From Gonapodya prolifera JEL478 (lineage: Eukaryota; Monoblepharomycota; Monoblepharidomycetes; Monoblepharidales; Gonapodyaceae), in NCBI GenBank assembly GCA_001574975.1, contig KQ965834.1, forward strand, positions 1 through 64,000: a stretch of 64,000 bases of DNA, read 5' to 3'. Of the stretch, positions 22,587-33,057 are shown piece after piece (positions within the stretch are counted from its first letter, which is position 1; every line of letters begins with the position of its first letter). Under the pieces are notes generated by a model, which was not told where the DNA came from, ran no database searches, and saw nothing but the letters and a program-made list of their open reading frames with translations. The translations under genes were made by a program, and so were the position numbers.

Positions 22587-22862
22587 CTAGGCCAGCAACT
22601 CTCGTTCGATTTTGCGGATCCCAAACAAGTGCCCACGACCTGTCGTCGCCCGCTGGTCATCACCGCAACAATCTGCCCGTGTCTTTCCGCTCTCCGTATG
22701 TTCCATCGCCCTCTTCACATTCTCAAGTTCAATTTTTCCCGATGGACGCCCAACTCTCGAAACCAACCACGTTCCTACCGTATACCCAGCACACGTCGCA
22801 GGTCGTCCGCCACCAAGAGTCGGACTCGCGTTCGGGGAGAACCTTTGAAGTACGAAGAGCAT
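22587..22862 (-). CDS. Small unknown protein, copy 2 of the duplicated neighbour
   Basis: The minus-strand frame ends GRPSGKIELENVKRAMEHTESGKTRADCCGDDQRATTGRGHLFGIRKIERELLA. The same DNA, with changes, lies next to Myb copy 1, always convergent to the Myb gene. The 5' end is not settled. No family was recognised. Confidence 0.35.
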   Translation of the reverse strand: MLFVLQRFSPNASPTLGGGRPATCAGYTVGTWLVSRVGRPSGKIELENVKRAMEHTESGKTRADCCGDDQRATTGRGHLFGIRKIERELLA

Positions 22863-23021
22863 CTTACAGACTCAGAGATCAATGAATGCAAATGATATTA
22901 CATGGATTTGTGTACATGACACCACAAAACAAACTTCTCCAATATAGGGTTGGTAAAAATCAATCAAACAACGTATGCGGGGAGGTGGGAGGTGGGAGAG
23001 ACAGAAGTCAGGTATGCATGT

Positions 23022-24311
23022 TTAGAAGTCCTCGTCCATGGTGAACACGCGGTCGGTCACAGTGGGCTGAGGTAGCCGATACACGGCCTTGGTTTCGAAG
23101 AAGTTGGCCTTGTCCTGAAAACGGGGCGGGTATTAGGGGGATCCATCGCAAACCTCGGGGGATGTCGAGCGAGACTCACCAACATGCCCTGCATGGCCAT
23201 GAAATCGAACGGGTTCGAGACATTGTAGAACTTATCGCAACCCATCATATCGAGGAGGTAGTCAGCCACGAACTGGACGTACTGGACCATGAGGTCCGAG
23301 TTCATGCCGATGAGTTTAAGCGGGAGAGAGCCCGTGACGAACTCCTCCTCGACCTCCACGGCGGCGCGAACCGTGTCGAGGATCCAGGTTGGGCTGGGCT
23401 TGTTCCTGACGTGCCGGAGCAGAGTGGCGCCGAATTCGGTGTGCAGGGCTTCGTCGGCGGAGATGAGTTTGTTGGCGAAGGCGAGGCCTTTGCAGATGCC
23501 CCGCTTTTTGAGGTAGAAGATGGCGGCGACTGGTGGGAGGGCATGGCTTCAGCGATCAAAATTCTAGTCGGGAGAATGGTGGGGATTTACTCACACGAGG
23601 CAGAGAAGAAGAGACCTTCGACGATGATGAAGCCCACGGTGCGTTTACCAAAGTCGACGTCGTCGCCAATGAAGCGGCGGGCCCAGGTGGCCTTCTTGCG
23701 GAGGAAGGGGAAGTGCTCGAGGCCGTGGAAGAGACGGAGCTTTTCATCGGATTCGGTGACGAGCGAGTCGATGAACATGGAGTACATCTCGGAGTGCACG
23801 GACTCAATGGCGACCTAAGGGTAGAAATATGAGGGAGGGAAAGGAAAGAGAAACGGGGAAATGAGATGCGTACCTGGAACGACAGGAAGAGACGTGCTTC
23901 GGGAATCTGCACGTCTTCGAAGATGCGCTGAACGACACCCTCGATAACGATGATGTCGGAGAAGTTGAAGAACGCGAGGACCATTTTGATGAAGTGCTGC
24001 TCGCCCTCGGTCAGATTCGAGAACTGCGCGATGTCGTCTTGAAGGTCGACCTCCTCGACACGCCAGAAGGAGGCGGTGGCTTTTTTGTACAGGGCGTAGA
24101 GGTCCGGGTAGCGGATGGGAAAGAGCGACACGTTGTCATCGGATTTGACGAGGAGAGGCTCGATTTGAGAAGATTCTGCGGGGGAATCGAGAAGGCGGAG
24201 GTCAGACCGGAATGATTCGAGCGGCGTCGACGGAAAACAGGACCGATGGACGGCGGAAGAAGCCATCGCGCTCGATGAGATCTGAAACTCACGGATTGCG
24301 CCGGGTGCCAT
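23022..24311 (-). CDS. RNR2: Ribonucleoside-diphosphate reductase small subunit, class Ia
   Basis: Five exons with frame-keeping junctions: 24311-24293, 24175-23874, 23814-23595, 23529-23180, 23114-23022 (984 nt, 327 aa). It holds the diiron-tyrosyl radical. Ligands and radical are visible: Asp in WRVEEVDL, Glu in IVIEGVVQRI, IESVHSEMY with Glu, His and the radical Tyr, Glu in IVEGLFFSASFAAIFYLKKRG, and Glu/His in SADEALHTEF. The C-terminus FTMDEDF is the heptapeptide that docks on the large subunit. The N-terminus (MAPGAIQSSQIEPLLVKSDD) is about 60 residues shorter than usual, lacking the variable leader. All catalytic residues are intact. Confidence 0.95.
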
Positions 24312-24706
24312 CGTGATTCGGAGGTTCGATTTGAATTCTGAGAGGAAAAGTGGAATCGATTTGCGAAGACGTGGCGGTCTCCTTTTATACGCCAACGCAT
24401 GGGCCTCCGGGTGATTCCAAGAACTTGATTCGACCACATTCCGGCGTCGTTGAGTCAAGGGCGGCTGAATCTAGTGATTGGACCGTCGAATCAATTGAAA
24501 GAGAGGGCTCCATGTCCGCTCATCAAAGGCAAACTCAATCAACTGAAATTCCAATGGCACTCGAAGAAAAACATTTCTAGCAAAGAGATATCACTACTCT
24601 GGACTAGCTCGATTCTTTTTCAGTTCTCAAGAGTCGCTATTTGACGTGCGGCAAAATCAACAGGTCAATATCACCCTCCCGCCAAGACACCGTTCCACCT
24701 CACGGG
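24312..24706. promoter_or_regulatory. Divergent promoter region RNR2/hydrolase
   Basis: The start codons of the minus-strand RNR2 and the plus-strand hydrolase face away from each other across these 395 bases. No specific binding site was identified. Confidence 0.45.
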
Positions 24707-25999
24707 ATGTCATTCGGGCCGTTGTTCTCGGAGCCTAGCATCGCTGAAGTGTCGAATGGGATTAGGATTCGTTACAGAAAAGGTGGAAGCGGTCCGCCTT
24801 TGCTGTTACTTCACGGGAAGTGAGCACATCCGAGCAGAAAACCTCATTCGTCATCCTGCCACACCAATCTTACGATATCTTCGCTACTTCTAGTCCTCAA
24901 ACACACTACATGTGGCATTCCGTTGCCCCTGAATCCCAAAGCACTTCAGTCATTGCTCCCGATCTTCGTGGGTCGGTTGAGCGACATTCAAGCCGTGACG
25001 TGAACCTAAACTGACGCCTGAAATGCTTTAGTTACGGTGAAAGCTCATGCCCACCGGCAACTCCCAACAACGTCCACTACTCGAAGAAAATATGGCCAAG
25101 GACCAAGCTCTGCTGATGGAACATCTGGGTCGTACTCGTGTAACACCTCTCCACCTTATTTCACGCAATGACTGTTCACGGAATCCAGGATACCGTCGTT
25201 TCCTCGTGGTCAGCCACGACCGCGGTGCCCGAGCCGCCCACCGCTTTTGCATCGACCAGCCCGACCGCGTGATCAAGGTCGCGTTTCTCGACGTCGTGCC
25301 CACGCTTCACATGTTCGAGACCATGACGATGCGTGAGGCGATGGGATATCACCACTGGCTCTTCCTCGCCCAGCCGTACGAGTTCCCAGAGAAGATGATT
25401 CTCACGGGCCAGAGCGGGCTTCTTTGGTGGAGAGAGTGAGTCACATGCCGTGGAACACCGGCTTCTGCAACTTCTTACCGTCGTCTGTTCGTCCGCCTAT
25501 CGAACATTCCAGCCACGTCGCCTGGAGCAAGAAGTTCACTACACCCGGACATCCCCGCCCTGCCACCGTTCTTCCACCCTGAAGCCGTCGCCAACTACAC
25601 GTCGACGTTCTGCCGGGAGGCAAATGTGCGGAGAATGTGCGAGGACTACCGCGCGGGCGCGAGAATTGACTTGGATCACGATACGGAGAGTCGGAAGAAG
25701 GGGGACCGCGTGAAGTGTGATGTGCTGGTCTTGTGGGGTAACAAGGCGAGGGTTGGGCAATGGTACGTCGTTTGGTCTTCTGGCTGGCGGCGCTGCAGTT
25801 GTCTCGAAGCGAAGAAATACCAACTGCTGACGTCGTCAACAGGTACAATCCCGTAGACGTTTGGAAGACGTACTGCGACCCTTCAGTAAACATCACGGGG
25901 TACGGCGTCGATGCTGGCCACTACATCGCAGAAGAGAACCCGGAGCAGACGTTGAAATACGTTTTGCCCTTCTTGGGTGTAGCGAGGGGAAAGATTTGA
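24707..25999 (+). CDS. Alpha/beta hydrolase of the fluoroacetate dehalogenase type
   Basis: It starts MSFGPLFSEPSIAEVSNGIRIRYRKGGSGPPLLLLHG, then QTHYMWHSVAPE, SVIAPDLRG and YGESS. The nucleophile elbow VVSHDRGARAAHR has Asp, followed by arginines in the places used to bind the haloacid carboxylate. YHHWLFLAQP keeps the His/Trp of the halide pocket. MCEDYRAGARIDLDHD and the base motif DAGHYIAEENPE with the catalytic His complete the fold. About six exons. The family splits C-F or C-Cl bonds of haloacids, but many members are epoxide hydrolases, so the substrate is inference. Related proteins are best known from bacteria; transfer is possible but introns are present. Confidence 0.75.
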
Positions 26000-26232
26000 A
26001 TGTGTTTCACTGAGAGAGCAACAGCAAATCCGACCTGTGCAGATTCTGAGCGGGAACTTTTGTTTTGTCGAGATGATATGTCGACCATTCAAGGTTTCGA
26101 ACTACTACTTCGATCACATCCGATGTCAAGTACCGAACCATCTTTTCCTTTCTAACAATGCAATGTATATCCCCTATCTATTCTCCCCTGCGGACCGGAT
26201 CAAGGAGCGAGGTCTCCACTTCCCACACGTCA

Positions 26233-27498
26233 CTACGCTCCAATCGCAACAACACCACCCGGCCCCTTCCGCGTCTGCGTCCACATCCGATCCGCCACCA
26301 GACCCGGGGACCCGTCGTTCCTTCTCACTTGACCCATTACACCACCCGTACCCTCCGCGGCCGCACTGGCACGACTACTTCTCTTCGCCCGATAGACGAG
26401 GGGCCACACGTCGGCCAAGAAGCTTGCAAAGTACGCCGCGGTCAAAGGGAACGCGATGAGCCATTCGAGCACGGCGGCGGTGGATTGTATTCCGTTGCAT
26501 GTTGGGTATGGTGCGGTGGCTGAGCTGGTTGCCGAGGTGCTTGTATTGACGGTTGCAGAGTGCTTCGATCCGACGCCGCCGCATGACACCATGAGGATGA
26601 TCATAGCTATTGTGAGGACTGTCGCGAGGGTAAATCAGCTCTGGTCCCAAAAGAGACGAATGAGACGACTGGAGTGTTCTACTTACCCATGCCAACAGCA
26701 GCGACGCTTAACTTGATCTTTTGGCTCACCCGCAGGTGTTTCCTCGGACTCCCGGCCTGCTCGTAATCTTTCTGAAGCCACCAGACCTCAAGACACGAAA
26801 ACAGCGCGCTCAACGCGAGCCCGATGATGAAAACGAGTGTGAGCGTCCAGTGTGCTGCGTCGTAATTGACGTCGTCAAAAATGGTGAGAAGGATAAGGCA
26901 GATCGATCCCACGAAGGAAAAAAAGATGGATAGTACCGCGAACCACCATTCGCGTTTCCTGAGCGCTGGAGGCAGGTATCCGACGCGACGGAGGTGGCGG
27001 TCGATGGTGATGGAGAGGAGGAAGAAAATGGCCGAAACTGTGGCACCAGCGATGAAGAGGGGCTTGTAGTGGGCACCTAGGAGTGGTGATGACGTGGTAT
27101 CAAGTGAAAGGGAGGTCGTGTTGAGTTTTGAGTATTTGATCGACACGGACGAAGGTGGGGAGGACCCATCTCACCGACATCACTGATGTACAGTATAGTC
27201 GCATCCGTAGGCTGATAGCGGATGGCGCCATCTCTTGCCGCCCATAACAGAAGGAGAGCCAAGATCGTCCCGCTCCATACCACCGACGAGATCACGGGAG
27301 GAAGGGCATACAGGACGAGAATCAGGTCACGCCTCCTGATGTCGGACGTCGATGCTTCATTGTCTGCTTTTAGAAGTGAGATTGTAACGGTATCGAAAGC
27401 TAATGATGACGTGTGGGCTTACCGTATTCGGAGGAAGGAACCGAGTCTGGGATGGGAGCCGGCCTTCCATCGTCTGGATTAGTCAAATGTTCGGGCAT
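26233..27498 (-). CDS. Frag1/DRAM/Sfk1-like multi-pass membrane protein
   Basis: Exon 1 gives MPEHLTNPDDGRPAPIPDSVPSSE, a polar lead. Membrane spans follow: VVWSGTILALLLLWAA, YKPLFIAGATVSAIFFLLSI, WWFAVLSIFFSFVGSICLILLTIF, WTLTLVFIIGLALSALFSCLEVWWL, KIKLSVAAVGMAMIILMV and LEWLIAFPLTAAYFASFLADVWPL. Six spans with this spacing fit the Frag1/DRAM/Sfk1 family, whose members act at plasma membrane or endomembranes in lipid handling and autophagy. The C-terminal tail is basic and Ser/Gly-rich. Introns lie near 27415-27367, 27171-27076 and 26686-26615. Confidence 0.7.
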
Positions 27499-27974
27499 TT
27501 TGAAGTGAATTCCTGATGAGGTAGGTCGCGATTGTCGTTAAAGACAGGGTTTTGGGGGAGGTCCGGCCGTGCCTGGGCCCTGCCGCGACGGTTCTCTGGT
27601 CGCGATTGTGGCGGACAACCCAACAAACAGGAAGACCCCGCCCGGATTCCCGCGCCCCCGCAGGACTCGCAGAACTCTCGTGTGATTCTCGCTCAGTGCC
27701 CGTGACTCGATCCCCGGCGCGATTCCCTTGTCTCCTGTCACGTGCCGACACTTGAATCAGGTTAGTTCAAGCCATTCCACCGCACGAGACCCCCCGGTCG
27801 ATGGCGGAAGATAACATTCTCCAACGTGTGGACCGCCTCGCCTGTGAATTTGAATCGTTTCGAATTGAAACAATCGACATGAGATTGCGCCGAGCAATGC
27901 CGCTCGGCGTCTCCTCCACCCGCCCACACGAATCCATTGCCAACTCTTGATATTTTTATTTTTTCCACCTAGTG
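27499..27974. other. Divergent intergenic region, Frag1-like / C9-methyltransferase
   Basis: It lies between start codons on opposite strands and should hold both promoters. A pyrimidine-rich run (tttttattttttcc) precedes the plus-strand ATG. No gene seen. Confidence 0.45.
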
Positions 27975-29809
27975 ATGCCTCTCACACCCGGAAAGGAGCC
28001 ATACTGGGCGACCCACGATGGTCGCAAGGTTGTGTCTGTTCACGAGCCACCGTACCCCGTCGAGGGTCACGGCAACGACACGTTCTCCAACCTGTCCCTC
28101 GCCACTGCTATTCTCGGTGTTGCTGCCCCAATTCCAGTCCTTCTGGACCTCCCCTTCACCACTCTCCCCACCATCCTGGCAGTGACGGCTGCCCCAACCT
28201 TTGTCGTCTACAACTACGCCAGGGCTTGGATCTACGGCAACTACGTCGCCACCGACGACTCCAAGGTTCCTTTGCCGAAGAAATCCATCGAGGAGTACCT
28301 CGAATTCAAGGACCCGGGTCTCAAACGCCGCTTCGGAAACGCCAAAATCCCCATGGAGCTTTTCTTTGAAAACTACATGGACGGAAAGATCGACATCAAG
28401 GGCGACGTCCTGGACGTCCTCGAGCACCGACACGACTGGGCCGTGTTCCGCTTCTCCCTGGGTCAGGCCACGTTCCTTGTGTCACAGTGGGTTCCCGAAC
28501 TGCTCTGGCACTCCAAGAAGCAGGATGAGTCACAAGTGGGAGAGAACTACGACCGTGGAAACGACTTCTACAATGCTGTGAGCTCAAATTTCCGAGTAGT
28601 AGTTCGCTGATCACCCCTCACTAGTTCCCTTGTACTAAAAACCTATCAGTTCCTTGGACCCACCATGACCTACACCAGCGGTGTTGTCGTCGACAAAACC
28701 CGCAAGGAAACTCTCGAAGAACTCCAACGCAACAAGTACGACCTCGTTCTCCGCAAAACCCTCTTTGACCGGCCCGGACTCAAGCACCTCGATATCGGTT
28801 GCGGCTGGGGACCTCTTGTCATTCACGCTGCCAAGCACTTCAAAACTGCCGAATCTGTTGGTGTCACGCTCGCCAAGAACCAGGTGTCCTGGGGAAACGA
28901 CTGGGCCGCCCGCGAAGGCGTCAGCGACGTGGCTAGACTCGAGGTTATGGACTACAGAGACATCCCCACGAAGTACCCCGGAAAGAAATGGGACCGTATT
29001 ACCTGGTTTGTTCAGATGATCATCGTTCGACATGGAGCATGTTTTAACCTCACGTCAATCAACAGTTTGGAAATGGCCGAGCACGTCGGCGTTCTTCGAT
29101 TCCAGACCTTCTTGCGCCAGGTTTACGACACGCTCGAGGACGACGGTGTTTTCTACATGCAGGTGGCTGGTCTTCGCAGGTGTGTCTGTCGCTCTGATGA
29201 ACTCGCGTGAAAAGCGAAGAACTTACACTTTCCGGCTCGGCGAACAGGACTTGGCAATACGAGGACTTTATTTGGGGGTGAGTTTCTCAAAGACTTCGAA
29301 GACCGTGCCTTCCTCTTATTGGTGCCTTTACCAACAGCTTGTTCATGGCGAAATACATCTTCCCTGGAGCCGATGCGTCGACACCGCTGAACTGGTACCT
29401 GGAACAGCTTGAACGTGCCGGATTCGAAGTTCAGAGCACGGAGACAATGGGCACTCACTACTCGGCGACTCTGTGGAGGTGGTGAGTTTCTAGACCCTCG
29501 AAGTACTCTTACGAGACGAGCAGCACTCAATGAACGGCATTTTCTTCCCCAGGTACGAGAACTGGCTCTCCAACCGCGGATCCATGGTCAAGGCCTACGG
29601 CGAGAAGATGGCACGATTGTGGGAGATTTTCCTTGCCTGGTAAGGCAGCACCCAATCCGGCACATCCGTAAACCACCGAACCTGATACATTTTCGCACAA
29701 TAGGTCCACGATCATCGCTCGCCAAGGTTCCGCCACCGTCTACTTCATTGTGGCGCACAAGAACAAAAACAGTTTCGACCGCACACGGTTCATGCCCCCA
29801 CGGGCGTGA
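27975..29809 (+). CDS. Sphingolipid C9-methyltransferase
   Basis: Fungal enzyme that adds the C9 methyl branch to the sphingoid base of glucosylceramides, using S-adenosylmethionine. Starts MPLTPGKEPYWATHDGRKVV. Two membrane segments lie at about residues 45-90. The shared CFA-synthase core follows: VGENYDRGNDFYNAFLGPTMTYTSGV, the AdoMet loop HLDIGCGWGPLVIHAAKHF, LEVMDYRDIP, LEMAEHVGVLRFQTFLRQVYDTLEDDGVFYMQVAGLR, then WGLFMAKYIFPGADASTPLNWYLEQLERAGFEV and ETMGTHYSATLWRWYENWLSNR. It ends RTRFMPPRA. The N-terminal membrane anchor separates it from soluble cyclopropane synthases. Five introns. Confidence 0.9.
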
Positions 29810-29976
29810 ATGGCTTGAGAGAGTGGATAGCTCGGCATTGTGTATTTGGAATAGACTATCGACTTTTCGAACTCATGCTTCCCGAACTTCCTTCCCTTGG
29901 AGCGTCGGCGAAGATACAAGAGTGATCGGGCTTCGCCCTTCAATGTATCCCAAAGTACCAATCTCTGACGTCGGAT

Positions 29977-32963
29977 ATGCCCCTTCCGTTTGCGGAGCAC
30001 TTCTGGGTGAGGACACAGGCGATTGGGCGAGATTCTCGTGGCGGTGATTGGGGCATTTGCTGAGTGACATTTTTGTTAAACATGGGTAGGGGTCTGGAGA
30101 CAAGGGATTCCAAGTTCTCGTGGGGAAATTAGACAAGGTGAATGATGGCGTAGTCTTTATTGAGTCAACTGTGTCCTTCACTGGCTCTTACTTAGGGCAA
30201 CGCGAGTCTCGGGGAACTGCTCGCATACTGGACACAGAAGTAAGCCCACTTCCAGTCAGACGCTGAACACCTTATGCACATGTGTGGGAATGTTATAGGA
30301 TGGAGACGGAGGCGTCGTTCACGGCGTCCATGACCCGACTCATGTCCAACCACAAAATGCAATCCGAAACCTCGACCTCTCTTCGATCAGCGCTCGACAA
30401 ACTCCACGCGTTCTTTGAGCAAATGGCTCGATCACATTCGCTGGTCGTGAATCGTATCAAGGACGACTTGGTTTCCCCGCTGACACATTGTCGGGATTCG
30501 TTGGTCAAACTCCGGAAATCCCTTCCGAAGGAGTTTGACAAGACGTATAAACCACTAGAAAAGGTGAGTTTGAGCCCGTTTGAAATAAGGGAACCACCTG
30601 TTTGATGTAAAGGCCGCGTCACAAGGAAAAGGAGGGCGTTGTCAAAATTCACACCAGATATGAGGCCAAAGCAGCAGAATTCGTGACCGCGAACGAGATG
30701 TTTACCAAGACGCCAAACGACAGAGTGAGTGAGTTTGTCTTGTGGACGATCTCGTTTAGAAACAACACCTGTGGTCTCATGTCGATATTGAACTGTGATA
30801 TTTATAGAAACTGCAAGAGAAGGTGGCGATGCTTCGAATTGAACTGGACCGGCTCAAGGAGGACTACAGTGAATCTGTGTCACGATGCCATACAGCCTAC
30901 AACACTTGGGAGACTGCATACGGTGATATCTGTCAGGTGGGTGGATGTTTGTGTTACTTATTCACGAGGCCCGAGGATCACAGAATGCCCAACGCTACTA
31001 TGTGCAGAAAGTGGAAGACATGGAGCGACACCGGATCACACTAATCAGAAAATCTCTCGAGAGGGTGATTGAAGTGGAAGTTCAAATCAACCACGACTTC
31101 ATCCCGACTGTAAGTTCCAGGAGCTCACTGGTAGTACTCCCACACAGACTAACAATTTTGACAACGTAGATCATTGAAAAAATGCGCCTCGCTCTCGGTA
31201 AAATCGACGTTCAGTCGGACCTGGATGCTTTCGTGAAGGCAGCAAGAACTGGCCGGAGAAGATCCGAGCTTCCCACTTTTCGAGATTACTTTGATCCATC
31301 GCCCGTGTCCCAAACGGACGAAAGCGACCGTACTGTCTCGTTACCACGGTCTCTCGACATCCCCTCCTCCGAGAGTCCACTTCCACCACTACCATTCGGC
31401 ACCCTCAGAACAGCTCACACACAACCGACCGGCCTTGGAGCACCTTCTATAGAATCCCTTTTAAATTCTTCCGACATGCTTTCACCACTTGACCTCACTT
31501 TGGCGCTGACACTAGGACGCACCACAGACCGCAATAGCGGGACAGAGCGCCCCAGTAGCTTGGCAAGCGAAGTGTTTGAAGCTCTCAAGCGGACCGATAT
31601 TCATCTCGCGATGGATGTATTTCAACCCTCCGATGTGCTGACTACGAGGTCCGACGCAAGGTCGGGGTCTGCTGTCACTCTGGCCTCTGCACCGTCGGTA
31701 AACCCTCGAAATGGAGGGAAAGTTGGAGGCTCTTGGGTGGTTCCACAGGGGCGATCAAACTCGGAGTCAGCAGTGGATTCGTTGATGGGTGTGCCATCGT
31801 TGTTTCAAACACAAGGCAGCAATACCAGAATGCTCGAGACTCTCACGGAAAACGAGGAAAGGGCATCAAAGTTATTGGAGTCCCCAACCAAAAGGATATC
31901 TGCAGCATCTGAAACAGAGGCTGCAGGACTTCGAGCATCACAATCAAGATCTTCCACCCTCACTTCGGCGAACGGTCCACCTCCAAGGTTTCCTCCACCG
32001 TCCCCCACCTCTTCATTCTTCACCGCACCATCACCATCAAACGAAATACCAGGATACTCAAACCCCCTGTCTCCCGCGCCACCATCTCCTCTAGCTTCTG
32101 TGTCGGCGCACACGTCCATGAATCAAAGTGAAAGAACTTCTGGAATAAACGGTTGGACGCCGCGAAGCTCTTCCCCTGCGAATTCACTCGCGCGCACTCC
32201 TATGGGTGTCAGCCCCGGAAATGAATCGATAAATGAAGAGCTTTTGTCAGTTCTCCAGAAAAAGGCAGCACGAACTGGCAGTGCAATCGAACCGTTAGAA
32301 GCAGAGAGAATGAGCAAAACAGCAAATACAAGGGATTCAGCCGGTGGCGACGGGAACGCGAGTTCGTCTCCTTACACGTTTGTCCAGCTCCGAAAAACTC
32401 GGCCGGCTACCCAAGAAGGTGGAAGCAACGTAGACCAAACACAACAAATGATTATCAGTGCGACTGGACCAGGCGTCGTCCTACAACCAGGAGGGAGACT
32501 TTCCACAACGAAGCCATTAACTGAACCTCCTTCGGATCTTCCACCGCAGTTGCGTCGAGTTGCATTTCCACCCTCCCCACAAGTAGTGCAAGCATCGCAG
32601 GACATGGGAACCGCCGGCAACATTTTAACTTTGCTGATGAGCAGTGACCCAGGAGGATCCTCTTCAGACCGAGCACGGCAAATGTCGTTGGCGAGCCTAT
32701 CCGTACCCGCCGCGAACGATGCAGATTTGGTCTCACCTGCAAGAACTTCCGCCGCTCTTCGGACACTTACGTGGATCGAAGTTGATGGGTGCGTACCAAT
32801 GCCTGAAACAGTTCAAGTGGAGTCGGAAGAACCCGAACTTGACGCGGAGATTTCGAGAGATGATCAGCAAGTGCCGCCCAGCCCGGATCTGGTTGTCAGC
32901 TTTGGGGAGGGGTTGAATGGTCATTGGCCAAGGCGGGATTCTCTGTCAATCGACCAACCCTGA
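29977..32963 (+). CDS. F-BAR domain protein with long disordered tail
   Basis: Short first exons are supported by phase: 29977-30006 (MPLPFAEHFW), 30090-30137 (GSGDKGFQVLVGKLDK), 30196-30239 (GNASLGELLAYWTQ), then METEASFTASMTRLMSNHKMQ. This is the start of an FCH/F-BAR domain. The coiled-coil part continues QMARSHSLVVNRIKDDLVSPL, KLQEKVAMLRIELDRLKEDYSESV and MERHRITLIRKSLERVIEVEVQINHDFIPTII. About 570 residues of Ser/Pro-rich tail follow. F-BAR proteins bind curved membranes, and Cdc15/Imp2/Hof1 relatives work at the division site. No SH3 domain is visible at the end, unlike most of those. A later spliced exon cannot be excluded. Confidence 0.85.
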
Positions 32964-33057
32964 GCACGCATGGCTCAGAATGGACTGTTAGCATTAAGGC
33001 AATAACTTCGAGGAGCTAGTGAATTGAATTTTTATTTTGTTTTGATCATATTATGTA

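Larger units (their letters stand above)
21080..22862 (+). repeat. Inverted segmental duplication, copy 2
   Basis: Partner of 9790-11145. Conserved landmarks run in the same order in transcript sense: ATGGCAGCACCCGAAGTGAG near 21090, GATGTATATTGCTT near 21225, GAGGTCCAAAATGTTG near 21298, the Myb coding region, and the opposite-strand fragment near 22600-22860. This copy keeps about 340 bases around 21312-21650 that copy 1 lacks. Confidence 0.8.

Noticed and set aside
24312-24640. Search for ACGCGT (MCB) sites upstream of RNR2 and RNR1
   Set aside because: None found in either divergent promoter; the nearest hexamers are near 11737 and 20702, so no claim of MBF control of the RNR genes is made.
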